NCBI RefSeq assembly: GCF_003996855.1
Contig: NZ_NRQY01000002.1
Location: forward strand, 1-64,000
Direction: 5' to 3'
From: Morganella morganii
GTDB taxonomy: Bacteria > Pseudomonadota > Gammaproteobacteria > Enterobacterales > Enterobacteriaceae
Length of the DNA stretch: 64,000 nucleotides
The position numbers and the translations under genes are program-made. Shown here piece after piece: positions 11,962 through 19,194 of this stretch. How positions within the stretch are numbered: the stretch's first letter is position 1; every line of letters begins with the position of its first letter. Under the pieces are notes generated by a model, which made no database searches, was not told where the DNA came from, and saw nothing but the letters and a program-made list of their open reading frames with translations.

Positions 11962-12564
11962 ATGTCTAATTCATTTATCGAGTTAATTAAAAAACGCAGA
12001 ACAATTTATAGCCTTGGTAATAACCTGCCTGTTTCTCAGGATCGTATCGCTGCTCTCATCAAAGAAGCCGTGAAACACAGCCCGACTGCCTTTAACTCAC
12101 AATCATCCCGCGTCGTGGTGCTGTTTGGTGAGAACCACAAAAAAATGTGGAATATCGTCAAAGACGCACTTCGCGCCATTGTACCGGCGGACGCATTCGC
12201 CGCCACTGAAAGCAAAATTGATAATGCCTTCCTGTCCGGTGCCGGTACTGTCTTATTCTTTGAAGATCAGTCTGTTGTCAAAGGCTTACAGGAACAATTC
12301 GCACTGTATGCGGATAATTTCCCGGTCTGGTCTGAACAGGCCAGCGGCATCGCACAGTTTGCTGTCTGGACTGCACTGTCTGAAGAAAATATCGGCGCAT
12401 CCCTGCAACACTACAATCCGGTGATTGATGAGCAGGTCAGCAAAGCCTGGAATATCCCGGCTGACTGGAAACTGCGCGCACAGTTAGTATTCGGCTCCAT
12501 TGAGCAGGAAGCCGGTGAAAAAGCCTTTATGGATGATGAAAGCCGTTTCAGAATCTTCAATTAA
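11962..12564 (+). CDS. Nitroreductase-family protein (Frm2/YdgI type)
   Basis: This is a probable FMN-dependent NAD(P)H oxidoreductase of the small single-domain nitroreductase branch. The 200-residue product opens MSNSFIELIKKRRTIYSLG, the typical FMN-phosphate binding KRRT/S start, followed by HSPTAFNSQSSRVVVL and the later block FAVWTALSEENIGASLQHYNP. The ATG at 11962 is chosen because GGAG lies 8 bp before it and the family starts there; an upstream TTG in frame (11875) lacks support. In E. coli araJ occupies this place between sbcC and mak. The physiological substrate is unknown. Confidence 0.85.
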   Translation: MSNSFIELIKKRRTIYSLGNNLPVSQDRIAALIKEAVKHSPTAFNSQSSRVVVLFGENHKKMWNIVKDALRAIVPADAFAATESKIDNAFLSGAGTVLFFEDQSVVKGLQEQFALYADNFPVWSEQASGIAQFAVWTALSEENIGASLQHYNPVIDEQVSKAWNIPADWKLRAQLVFGSIEQEAGEKAFMDDESRFRIFN

Positions 12565-12675
12565 TCTTCCGGACTCAGCCGCACGTTAAGCGCGGCTGTT
12601 CCCGGACGCATCAGGCGTGTTACCTGTCATAAAGCGTCGTTATTACCTTCTGTTATCGTGTTAAAATATGCCTTT

Positions 12676-12698
12676 GCCCGCCTTGTGCGGGCTTTTTT
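12676..12698 (+). terminator. Intrinsic terminator of the nitroreductase gene
   Basis: The stem GCCCGC/GCGGGC with a 5-nt loop is followed by six Ts and ends directly before the mak stop codon, which comes from the opposite strand. Confidence 0.85.
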
Positions 12699-12699
12699 A

Positions 12700-13608
12700 T
12701 CAGATTTCCGGCCACAGCCAGGCTGCACCACGGACACCGCTGGAATCGCCGTGAACCGCTTTGCGGATCGGTGTGTCACACTCACCGCCGAACACACGGG
12801 ATCGTATCAGAGCCGGTACAGTCTGATACAGGCGATCGACATTACTCATTCCGCCGCCCAGCACAATCACATCCGGGTCCAGTATATTCACTACCTGCCC
12901 GAGCGCTTTTGCCAGCCGCTGCTCATAATTCACCATCACCTGTTCAGCAGGTAAATCTCCCTGCGACAAACGATGAATGATCTCCGCACCTTTACAGACC
13001 CCGCCGGTCAGTGCGGTATAATCAGCCATAAAACCGGTGCCGGAGATAAACAATTCGGTACAGCCCTGCTTGCCGCAATAGCAATCCGCCATACCTTTAA
13101 ACAGCCTGTCAGCTTCATCCTGCCACGGCAGCGGGTTATGTCCCCACTCACCCGCCACACCGTTTCCGCCGCTGTGAACCCGCCCGTTCAGCGCAATTCC
13201 CGCACCACAGCCGGTGCCGATAATCACCGCGAAAACTACCGGAAACCCTGCTCCTGCACCATCAACCGCTTCGGAGACTGCCAGGCAATTTGCATCATTC
13301 GCCACCCGGACTTTCCGTTGCAGTAATGCACTGAGATCCGCATCAAACGGCTGACCATTCAGCCAGACAGAGTTGGCATTTTTTACCCGCCCGGTGACCG
13401 GTGACAGCGTTCCCGGAATCCCCACACCGACTGTGCCGGTCTCTCCGGTGGCAGTTTCCGCATCGTGTACCAGTCCGGCAATTGCCTGTAATGTCTGCTG
13501 ATAATCAAAACGCGGCGTATCCGTCCGTTTGCGGAATAATACCTGTCCCTCATTACTGAGTGCAATCACTTCAATTTTGGTGCCGCCCAAATCAATACCA
13601 ATCCGCAT
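12700..13608 (-). CDS. mak: Fructokinase / manno(fructo)kinase (ROK family)
   Basis: This is an ATP-dependent sugar kinase of the ROK family; E. coli Mak phosphorylates fructose and, more weakly, mannose. The 302-residue product matches E. coli Mak in length. It begins [17 protein letters not shown] (phosphate-binding DxGGTK). It has [18 protein letters not shown], the ROK signature region ending EWGHNPLPW, and the zinc-binding [10 protein letters not shown] motif. The reading frame extends upstream to 13770, but the ATG at 13608 has the family N-terminus. It is divergent from rdgC, as in E. coli. Confidence 0.93.
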   Translation of the reverse strand: MRIGIDLGGTKIEVIALSNEGQVLFRKRTDTPRFDYQQTLQAIAGLVHDAETATGETGTVGVGIPGTLSPVTGRVKNANSVWLNGQPFDADLSALLQRKVRVANDANCLAVSEAVDGAGAGFPVVFAVIIGTGCGAGIALNGRVHSGGNGVAGEWGHNPLPWQDEADRLFKGMADCYCGKQGCTELFISGTGFMADYTALTGGVCKGAEIIHRLSQGDLPAEQVMVNYEQRLAKALGQVVNILDPDVIVLGGGMSNVDRLYQTVPALIRSRVFGGECDTPIRKAVHGDSSGVRGAAWLWPEI

Positions 13609-13786
13609 ACTGTCCCCTTCTGCTGTGGATTTACGCTCTGCTTTCATGCTTCTGATAATGCAGCCCGCCGGCCTGACAATCAAGTTTCCGCGCGAAGGCA
13701 TTAGAGCAACGCAGCAAGATCCGTTATCATAGCGCGATGCAATTCTCACCGCGCAATGACCGCGCATCATAAAACAGGACTGTCCG

Positions 13787-14695
13787 ATGTGGTTTAAAAA
13801 TATACTCGTTTACCGCCTTAGCTCGCCGTTTCCGCTGTCTGCCGATGAGCTGGAAAAACAGCTGGAACACATGGCATTCACGCCGTGCGGCAGTCAGGAT
13901 ATGATGAAAACCGGCTGGGTTTCACCGATGGACTCCCGGGGTAATGCACTGACACACGCCGCCGGTAAACAAATCCTTATCTGTGCCAAAAAAGAAGAAA
14001 AAATGCTGCCATCGCCGGTGATTAAGCAGGAATTACAGGCAAAAATTGAAAAGCTGGAACATGAGCAGCACCGCAAACTGAAAAAAACCGAAAAAGATTC
14101 CCTGAAAGATGAAGTGTTTCACGCGCTGCTGCCGCGTGCCTTCAGCCGTTTCAGCCAGACTGCCATCTGGATCGATGCGGAACGCGGCCTGATTATCGTC
14201 GATGCCGCCAGTACCAAACGGGCGGAAGATAACCTTGCCCTGCTGCGTAAAACACTCGGCTCTCTGCCGGTGATCCCGCTGACCACCAAAGATCCGATTG
14301 AACTGACGCTGACCGAATGGGTGCGTTCCGGGGATTTACCGGCCGGTTTTGCCCTGATGGATGAAGCTGAACTGAAAGCGATTCTTGAAGAAGGCGGTGT
14401 CATCCGCTGCAAAAAACAGGATTTGGTGTCGGATGAAATCGCCACCTGTATTGAAGCCGGAAAATGCGTCACCAAACTGGCTCTGGATTGGGAAGAACGC
14501 ATTCAGTTCCTGATGTCTGATGACGGCTCCTTTAAACGCCTCAAATACAGTGATGATTTAAAAGATAAAAATGAAGACATCGACCGCGCGGATTTTGCCC
14601 AGCGGTTTGATGCTGATTTTATCCTGATGACCGGCGAACTGAGTGCGCTGATCAGCAGTACCATCGCTGCCCTCGGCGGTGAGGCGGAACACTGA
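13787..14695 (+). CDS. rdgC: Recombination-associated protein RdgC
   Basis: RdgC is a ring-shaped DNA-binding protein associated with the nucleoid that limits RecA activity. The 302-residue product starts [15 protein letters not shown] and has the family blocks [17 protein letters not shown] and [24 protein letters not shown]. Length matches E. coli RdgC (303). It is divergent from mak. Confidence 0.97.
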   Translation: MWFKNILVYRLSSPFPLSADELEKQLEHMAFTPCGSQDMMKTGWVSPMDSRGNALTHAAGKQILICAKKEEKMLPSPVIKQELQAKIEKLEHEQHRKLKKTEKDSLKDEVFHALLPRAFSRFSQTAIWIDAERGLIIVDAASTKRAEDNLALLRKTLGSLPVIPLTTKDPIELTLTEWVRSGDLPAGFALMDEAELKAILEEGGVIRCKKQDLVSDEIATCIEAGKCVTKLALDWEERIQFLMSDDGSFKRLKYSDDLKDKNEDIDRADFAQRFDADFILMTGELSALISSTIAALGGEAEH

Positions 14696-14730
14696 AAAAA
14701 TCTGCGGGAAGCCCGGTAACAGGCTCCCGC
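14695..14730 (-). terminator. Probable terminator of the PhlG-like gene
   Basis: The stem GCGGGAAGCC/GGCTCCCGC has one bulged base and an 8-nt loop. On the minus strand it is followed, after two bases, by six Ts. It lies between the convergent rdgC and the PhlG-like gene and may serve both. Confidence 0.6.
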
Positions 14731-14742
14731 TGATACCCGCTG

Positions 14743-15447
14743 TTATGCCCATAGCAGCGGGGCTTTTTCATCGTTACCGTGCTCTCCGTAATAGAGTGAC
14801 GGCAGAAAACGGGACAGGTAAGTAAACTCGTTATAGCAATGCTTCATCAGTCCGAAACCTATCTCATCCGGCAGTTCCGTCAGCGGATCGGCCAGTGACG
14901 CCCCGAGTAAAAACCGGCTGCGTAATACACATCCGAACTCCGTATCATAAGTGATATGCAGCATTTTTCCGTCGATCGGGTAACCCAGTGTATCGGTTTT
15001 TACATCATCCCCGAATCCGATATGAGCACAGACAGCGCCGGAAATCTGATTATTCTGCCGCGCGGCAGCCAGTTTATCCGCATCAAAGAAATCCTGTGCA
15101 TCATTGAATTTCAGTGTCGCGCCAACCGGCGGGATCGGCCCGAGAGACTCAACTGCGCGGATTGTCGCCCCGATATAACTCTCCCCTTTTTTCCGGGCTG
15201 AATCCCAGCCGTGATGAGCCACATGATCATGCGGGTGCCACCAGCGGATATGCTGCGTGGTTTCAAAAAACGTGAACCACCACTCCAGCATCCGGCCTTT
15301 GCAGCCATGCAGATCAGTTCTGACAGAGACTGTCAGAAGCCCTTCCTCAGTGCGTTCCAGCCCCATTTCCATCCGAAGCGGTTCAGGGGATAATAACTGA
15401 TTAATATCACTCAGTGCCCACGGTAAGTTTTCTTTTTTCGCTGACAT
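14743..15447 (-). CDS. DAPG hydrolase (PhlG)-like family protein
   Basis: The protein resembles the PhlG family, in which the founding enzyme hydrolyses a C-C bond of 2,4-diacetylphloroglucinol with a zinc ion. The 234-residue product has GRMLEWWFTFF, then IRWWHPHDHVAHHGW (about residues 69-83) and a later HCYNEFTYLSRFLP, a pattern of histidines and glutamates suited to metal binding. The substrate here is unknown. The frame is open further upstream, but ATG 15447 places the start just behind the operator. It is divergent from a TetR regulator, which suggests induction by a small aromatic or toxic compound; that is inference. Confidence 0.7.
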   Translation of the reverse strand: MSAKKENLPWALSDINQLLSPEPLRMEMGLERTEEGLLTVSVRTDLHGCKGRMLEWWFTFFETTQHIRWWHPHDHVAHHGWDSARKKGESYIGATIRAVESLGPIPPVGATLKFNDAQDFFDADKLAAARQNNQISGAVCAHIGFGDDVKTDTLGYPIDGKMLHITYDTEFGCVLRSRFLLGASLADPLTELPDEIGFGLMKHCYNEFTYLSRFLPSLYYGEHGNDEKAPLLWA

Positions 15448-15461
15448 AATGTATACTCCAA

Positions 15462-15490
15462 AATTAGGAAACCATTTTCGTTTCCTAATT
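15462..15490. promoter_or_regulatory. Perfect 11-bp palindromic operator between PhlG-like gene and tetR
   Basis: The arms AATTAGGAAAC (15462-15472) and GTTTCCTAATT (15480-15490) are exact reverse complements with a 7-bp spacer. The element sits in the 87-bp gap between divergent genes, 15 bp from the hydrolase start and 45 bp from the regulator start. This is the usual place for a TetR operator controlling both directions. Binding by the neighbouring TetR protein is inferred. Confidence 0.75.
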
Positions 15491-15534
15491 AATATTGTCC
15501 TGCAACGGACATTTGTCAATTGAGGATCGCACGT

Positions 15535-16164
15535 ATGGCTAATCATGAACCGGCCGCAGAGCCACGGGGACGGGGACGTCCGGTTGTACCGGAAGAAGAA
15601 CTGATTGCAAAAATCCGTGAGGCGGCGCTCAGCCTGTTGTTATCACAAGGTTATTCCGCGATGACAATGGATGCCGTGGCAAAGCAGGCAGGCGCCTCCA
15701 AAAAGACGCTGTACCGGTTTGCGGAGAACAGGGAAGATCTGGCGGAGCAGATAGTGCGCGGCTGGACGGACTCTTTTGTGCCGCTGTTTATGCAGGATGC
15801 AAAAAATAAAGATGATTTTTATCAGATACTTGAAAATAATCTGACCATCATGAGCCACAAAGTGCTGAGTGCTGAGGCGGCAGGGTTGTTTTGTTTGCTG
15901 AGCAGTGAATTTCCCGGCCGGGAGTTATTACTGACCCGCTATCAGGCAGGCGGAATCGAGCGCGGACGCGCACTGCTGGCGGAATGGCTGTCCCGGCATC
16001 AGGACTTTTTGTCTCTGCCGGATGCGGTACAGACCAGTGATTTACTGTTATCGATGGTGATGGCGGAGCCGCTGCGTCAGATTGCCCTGAAACTGGCACC
16101 ACCGGCACCGGACTATCCGGTACAACCGCGTATCCGTGCCGCAGTGGCATTACTGAAACGCTGA
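15535..16164 (+). CDS. TetR/AcrR family transcriptional regulator
   Basis: This one-component repressor has 209 residues. The N-terminal helix-turn-helix is clear: REAALSLLLSQGYSAMTMDAVAKQAGASKKTLYRFAENREDL (about residues 28-70), with the canonical TLYR/F recognition helix. The first 20 residues are rich in Arg, Gly and Pro. The C-terminal ligand domain is diverse and does not indicate a ligand. ATG 15535 is preferred to the upstream in-frame TTG (15520). It probably controls the divergent PhlG-like gene and itself through the palindrome at 15462-15490. Confidence 0.9.
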   Translation: MANHEPAAEPRGRGRPVVPEEELIAKIREAALSLLLSQGYSAMTMDAVAKQAGASKKTLYRFAENREDLAEQIVRGWTDSFVPLFMQDAKNKDDFYQILENNLTIMSHKVLSAEAAGLFCLLSSEFPGRELLLTRYQAGGIERGRALLAEWLSRHQDFLSLPDAVQTSDLLLSMVMAEPLRQIALKLAPPAPDYPVQPRIRAAVALLKR

Positions 16165-16166
16165 CA

Positions 16167-16189
16167 GGCACCAGCGGATAGCCGGTGCC
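16167..16189. terminator. Hairpin between convergent tetR and yedF
   Basis: GGCACC/GGTGCC arms enclose an 11-nt loop in the 36-bp gap between the two convergent genes. There is no clear U tract on either strand, so it is only a possible bidirectional terminator. Confidence 0.35.
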
Positions 16190-16200
16190 CGGAAACCGCA

Positions 16201-16446
16201 TTATTTCTGTATCAGATAACGGATTGTCGGTCCGTTCTGCTGGATGGATAGCACGGTGTAGCCGTGATTTTTGGCATCCTGCGGGATATTATTGATGGAT
16301 TGCGGGCAGTCACTCACCACTTCGAGGATCTCGCCAGTTTTCAGTGACGGCATGGCTTCAAGGGTCGCCACTGCCGGATACGGGCACGGCTCACCAACCA
16401 TATCCAGCCGGTAATCCGGGACAATTGTTGTGTTATCAGTATTCAT
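16201..16446 (-). CDS. yedF: TusA-like sulfurtransferase YedF
   Basis: This small cytoplasmic protein of the TusA/SirA fold has the persulfide-forming cysteine in LDMVGEPCPYPAVATLEAM (Cys about residue 21) and a second conserved part VVSDCPQSINNIPQDA. The 81-residue product is nearly the same as E. coli YedF. The family is linked to selenium or sulfur handling through its constant pairing with YedE. It lies 10 bp after yedE on the same strand, so the two are co-transcribed. The exact reaction is not established. Confidence 0.93.
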   Translation of the reverse strand: MNTDNTTIVPDYRLDMVGEPCPYPAVATLEAMPSLKTGEILEVVSDCPQSINNIPQDAKNHGYTVLSIQQNGPTIRYLIQK

Positions 16447-16456
16447 GGTAAGCTCC

Positions 16457-17668
16457 TTAGTGTGCGGCAGAGGTGACAGCGTCAGTCTGATTTTTCCGGC
16501 GGAAGAAGCGTTTCTCCCACATCAGTAACAGGATAAAGGCGAAGGCGAGTAATCCGTAAGTAACCAGCAGACCACCGGCCGGGCCGAAGGTATCCAGCAG
16601 ATTGACTTTGTCGTAGTCAGTCGCCAGCCACGGTGCCACGGAATCCCAGTAGTACGCCAGAATGGTCGCGCCGATAATATTGCCCAGCCCGACCCACCAG
16701 AAGTGCACCTGACCTTCCACGGCACGGTACATCCAGCCGGTTTCACAGCCGCCCGCCAGCACAATACCGAAGCCAAACAGCAGTCCGCCGATCACAGCGT
16801 TAGGGCCTGCCCAGAAGATTTTCGGCTGTACACCCAGTTGCACATAGCTGTAGATCCCGATGGTACTGACCGCCATACCGAGAATAATCGCTTTTGCCAT
16901 ATGAGTACGTCCGGTGATCCAGACATCACGAAACGCGGAGGTAAAGCAGATTTGTGCCCGTTCAATCAGCAGACCAAACCCGATACCAAACAACATCGCC
17001 ATCCCCAGTTTCGGGGATTTAAACAGCGTGAACAGAGACCAGGTGACACACAGCAGAAAAATCAGCATACCGAGACGGAAACGGCGTTTCGCCCGCTGCA
17101 AATCCTGTGTCAGCGGTGAGGCTTTGCTGACTTTTTTCAGTTTGACCGGAATGCGGAACATCGGCAGCAGTGTGAATTTCGCGCCGAAGTAAGAGCCTGC
17201 GGCGGTTGCCAGTGCAAAAAACCAGGCATGCAGGGAGAATTGCGGGATACCGGTAAAGAAGGCCGCCAGGTTACACCCCATTGCAAGACGCGCCCCGAAA
17301 CCGGCGATAATACCGCCGATAACGGCCTGCCAGATACGGATTTTGTGTTGCGGGAGGCGGATTTTGACATTGTTAGCCCATAAGGCAGCGGCGATACAAC
17401 CGGCAAACATGCCGATAATCATCATGCCGTCGATACGATCCAGAGGCGAGCCCTGCAAACCGATCACCTTAAAATACCCCCAGTTTTCCGGATGAGCGCC
17501 GAACAGTTGCAGAATGTGTCCGCCCCAGCGCGTAAACTCTCCGGTGACCGCCCAGAATGTGCCTGTTAATCCGAAGTAGTATGCGGATAAGATGCCGGCG
17601 GCGATCACTGCGGGCAACGGCTGCCAGAACCTGACAAGATACGTTGATTTAAATGTAGACCAGTTCAT
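16457..17668 (-). CDS. yedE: Selenium metabolism membrane protein YedE
   Basis: YedE is an integral inner-membrane protein of the YeeE/YedE (thiosulfate/selenium transport) family. The 403-residue product (E. coli about 401) shows the two family repeats with cysteine motifs GARLAMGCNLAAFFTGIPQ (about 110-130) and LAGGCETGWMYRAVEGQ (about 300-316), plus ERAQICFTSAFRDVW. The start at 17668 gives MNWSTFKSTYLVRFW, matching E. coli. That start lacks a good SD, and its leader contains an intrinsic terminator ending 10 bp before it, so premature termination may control it. The position downstream of hyp genes suits supply of selenium for a formate dehydrogenase partner of hydrogenase; that link is inference. 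Confidence 0.92.
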   Translation of the reverse strand: MNWSTFKSTYLVRFWQPLPAVIAAGILSAYYFGLTGTFWAVTGEFTRWGGHILQLFGAHPENWGYFKVIGLQGSPLDRIDGMMIIGMFAGCIAAALWANNVKIRLPQHKIRIWQAVIGGIIAGFGARLAMGCNLAAFFTGIPQFSLHAWFFALATAAGSYFGAKFTLLPMFRIPVKLKKVSKASPLTQDLQRAKRRFRLGMLIFLLCVTWSLFTLFKSPKLGMAMLFGIGFGLLIERAQICFTSAFRDVWITGRTHMAKAIILGMAVSTIGIYSYVQLGVQPKIFWAGPNAVIGGLLFGFGIVLAGGCETGWMYRAVEGQVHFWWVGLGNIIGATILAYYWDSVAPWLATDYDKVNLLDTFGPAGGLLVTYGLLAFAFILLLMWEKRFFRRKNQTDAVTSAAH

Positions 17669-17677
17669 TTTTTTACC

Positions 17678-17703
17678 AAAAAAAAATCCCGACAGCGTCG
17701 GGA
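17678..17703 (-). terminator. Intrinsic terminator inside the yedE leader
   Basis: On the minus strand the perfect 7-bp stem TCCCGAC/GTCGGGA with a GCT loop is followed by nine Ts, and the yedE ATG begins only 10 bp after the last T. A terminator between leader and start codon points to attenuation of yedE. An upstream segment TCCGACA (about 17708-17714) could pair with the right arm of the stem as a competing fold. No short leader ORF with a suggestive composition was seen. Confidence 0.75.
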
Positions 17704-17806
17704 ATCGATGTCGGAGTACATGTGTACCAGTAGGATCGTTATATGCGATCCACCGGAGAATCATACTCCTGTTGAGATAATTAGCTTATTAATATTTTTA
17801 AAAATA

Positions 17807-17874
17807 CTGACACGTCCCTGCCCGCCCGGAACACGCCATCCCTGGTGCTTTACGCTTTCCTCTTTTTGCCGGTT
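17807..17874 (-). repeat. 68-nt repeat, copy 1 (yedE-proximal), candidate structured RNA
   Basis: It is aligned without gaps to copy 2 at 17934-18001 with 7 differences in 68. On the minus strand it begins AACCGGCAAAAAGAGGAAAG and contains the loop-like block AGGGATGGCG and the end GGGACGTGTCAG. Two differences from copy 2 turn Watson-Crick pairs into G.U pairs on the minus strand but A.C mismatches on the plus strand. This favours an RNA read in the yedE direction. This copy lacks the downstream partner of the closing stem that copy 2 has. Confidence 0.6.
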
Positions 17875-17912
17875 GTTAAGTAAATTACCTTATCACCGGG
17901 AGATCAGGGAAT

Positions 17913-18001
17913 AACCGGCAAACCGGAAAGACGCTGACACATCCCTGTCCGCTCGGATCGCGCCATCCCCGGCGCTTTACGCTTTCCTCTTTTTGCCGGT
18001 T
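17913..18001 (-). repeat. 68-nt repeat, copy 2, with closing stem; candidate structured RNA
   Basis: A perfect 10-bp closing stem (AACCGGCAAA at 17992-18001 on the minus strand with TTTGCCGGTT at 17913-17922) encloses a second helix GGAAAG/CTTTCC. Inside are a hairpin GCGCC/GGCGC with a GGGGAT loop and two overlapping alternatives, TCCG/CGGA and GACA/TGTC. The 3' closing segment can also pair with the same AACCGGCAAA sequence at the start of copy 1, so the two pairings exclude each other. No known family was recognised. Confidence 0.55.
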
Positions 18002-18049
18002 AGTCCCTCATGTACTTAAACTCAGAAAAACAGAAAAATGAAACTGCTA

Positions 18050-18165
18050 AATCATCCGGTTTGTGGCAAGGCGGCAAGGGAAGAGTGCCCCAGGAGCATA
18101 CATCAGTATGTGACCGGGGCCGATGAGTGCGGCCAACACAGCCACAGGCCGGAGGATGACGCAGA
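18050..18165. repeat. ERIC (enterobacterial repetitive intergenic consensus) element
   Basis: The plus strand reads GGCAAGGCGGCAAGGGAAG, then CCCCAGGAGCATACATCAGT with its palindromic centre, then GTGACCGGGG and GCGGCCAACACAGCC. These blocks correspond in order to the known ERIC consensus, including both sequences used as ERIC typing primers (one or two mismatches in the core). It lies in the hypE-yedE gap, typical of ERICs, which sit in transcribed intergenic DNA. Boundaries are approximate. Confidence 0.8.
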
Positions 18166-18173
18166 TTCGCAGA

Positions 18174-19193
18174 TCAGCAGATGCGGGGAAGAGGCTCGTT
18201 ATACGGAAGATCCAGCAGCCTGGTGGCTCCGAAAATCCCCTGCACTTTCACCTGTTTTGCTTCTGTTACCAGCCCGATGGTACAGGCGTCCTGACCAAGC
18301 GGGCTGTTATGAAGCGCTGCCAGCACAGCATCTTCAGCTTCCGGAGCAACAACAATCACCACTTTACCTTCATTAGCAAAATTGAGTGCCTCCAGTCCCA
18401 GCAGTTCGCACACACCGCGTACTGCGGTTTTCAGCGGCAGTTTCTGTTCTTCGATATTCATGCCGCACTGCGAAGCATCGGCAAACTCATGCAGGATAGC
18501 AGTGACGCCGCCCCGGGTGGCATCGCGGACCGCTCTGATGCCGTCAATCGCCCGCAGCGGTGCGAGCATCGGTTCCAGAACCGCGCAGTCGCTGCGCAGA
18601 TCCGCATCCAGTCCGAGGTTTTCACGCAGATTGAGAATTGCTGCGCCGTGGTCGCCGAGTGTGCCGCTGACAATAATTTTATCCCCCAGACGGCACTGTG
18701 CCGCCGCCCAGTTCAGCCGGTGCGGGATCACACCGATTCCGGCAGTATTGATAAAGACTTTATCTGCCGCACCGCGCGGCACCACTTTGGTATCGCCGGT
18801 CACAATCTGAATGCTATTCGCTTTTGCGGTTTCTGCCATGCTGTTAACCAGCTGAGAGAGGATCTCAAACGACAGACCTTCCTCAAGGATGAATCCGCAG
18901 GAGAGATAGCGCGGAATTGCACCGCCGACAGACAGATCATTCGCCGTACCGCATACCGCCAGTTTGCCGATATTGCCGCCGGGAAAAATAATCGGGTCAA
19001 TCACATAGCTGTCAGTACTGAACGCCAGACGGTCACCGGCGGCCTGTAATTCCGCCAGCGGTATTCGTGCCTGATCTTCTTTTTCATTCAGATACGGGTT
19101 GGAAAATGCCTGCAAAAACAGGGAATCGATCAGTTGCTGCATCCCCTGTCCGCCGTTGCCCTGTGCCAGGGTGATTTCAGTAATTTGTTTCAT
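18174..19193 (-). CDS. hypE: Hydrogenase maturation protein HypE
   Basis: HypE takes a carbamoyl group from HypF on its C-terminal cysteine and dehydrates it to the cyanide ligand of the [NiFe] centre. The 339-residue product has the AIR-synthase fold motifs FSTDSYVIDPIIFPGG and GTANDLSVGGA near the N-terminus, GDTKVV, and SGTLGDHGAAIL. It ends in the essential LPRIC with C-terminal Cys. The start at 19193 gives MKQITEITLAQGNGG. It follows hypD with a 1-bp gap. Confidence 0.96.
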   Translation of the reverse strand: MKQITEITLAQGNGGQGMQQLIDSLFLQAFSNPYLNEKEDQARIPLAELQAAGDRLAFSTDSYVIDPIIFPGGNIGKLAVCGTANDLSVGGAIPRYLSCGFILEEGLSFEILSQLVNSMAETAKANSIQIVTGDTKVVPRGAADKVFINTAGIGVIPHRLNWAAAQCRLGDKIIVSGTLGDHGAAILNLRENLGLDADLRSDCAVLEPMLAPLRAIDGIRAVRDATRGGVTAILHEFADASQCGMNIEEQKLPLKTAVRGVCELLGLEALNFANEGKVVIVVAPEAEDAVLAALHNSPLGQDACTIGLVTEAKQVKVQGIFGATRLLDLPYNEPLPRIC

Positions 19194-19194
19194 T

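Larger units (their letters stand above)
17669..18173. other. 505-bp gap between hypE and yedE: ERIC, tandem repeat, attenuator-like leader
   Basis: In the direction of transcription (minus) this gap holds an ERIC element, two copies of a 68-nt repeat with strong self-complementarity, and an AT-rich palindrome (TATTTTTAAAAATA, about 17792-17806). Further on are a hairpin GGATCG/CGATCC (about 17733-17751), a small hairpin GTACA/TGTAC and the terminator before yedE. No protein gene is supported. The arrangement is far more structured than an ordinary spacer. Confidence 0.6.

Noticed and set aside
17807..18001. Two repeats as the start of a CRISPR array
   Set aside because: There are only two units of 68 nt with internal structure, 59 bp apart, no further units and no cas genes.
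18123..19049. 308-codon open frame on the plus strand
   Set aside because: It is antisense to hypE, with Cys/His/Gln-rich composition typical of shadow frames and no SD.
18174..19193. First thought of as selD (selenophosphate synthetase) because of the neighbouring selenium-linked yedEF
   Set aside because: The C-terminal PRIC, the AIR-synthase motifs and the hypD/hypB neighbours identify it as HypE.
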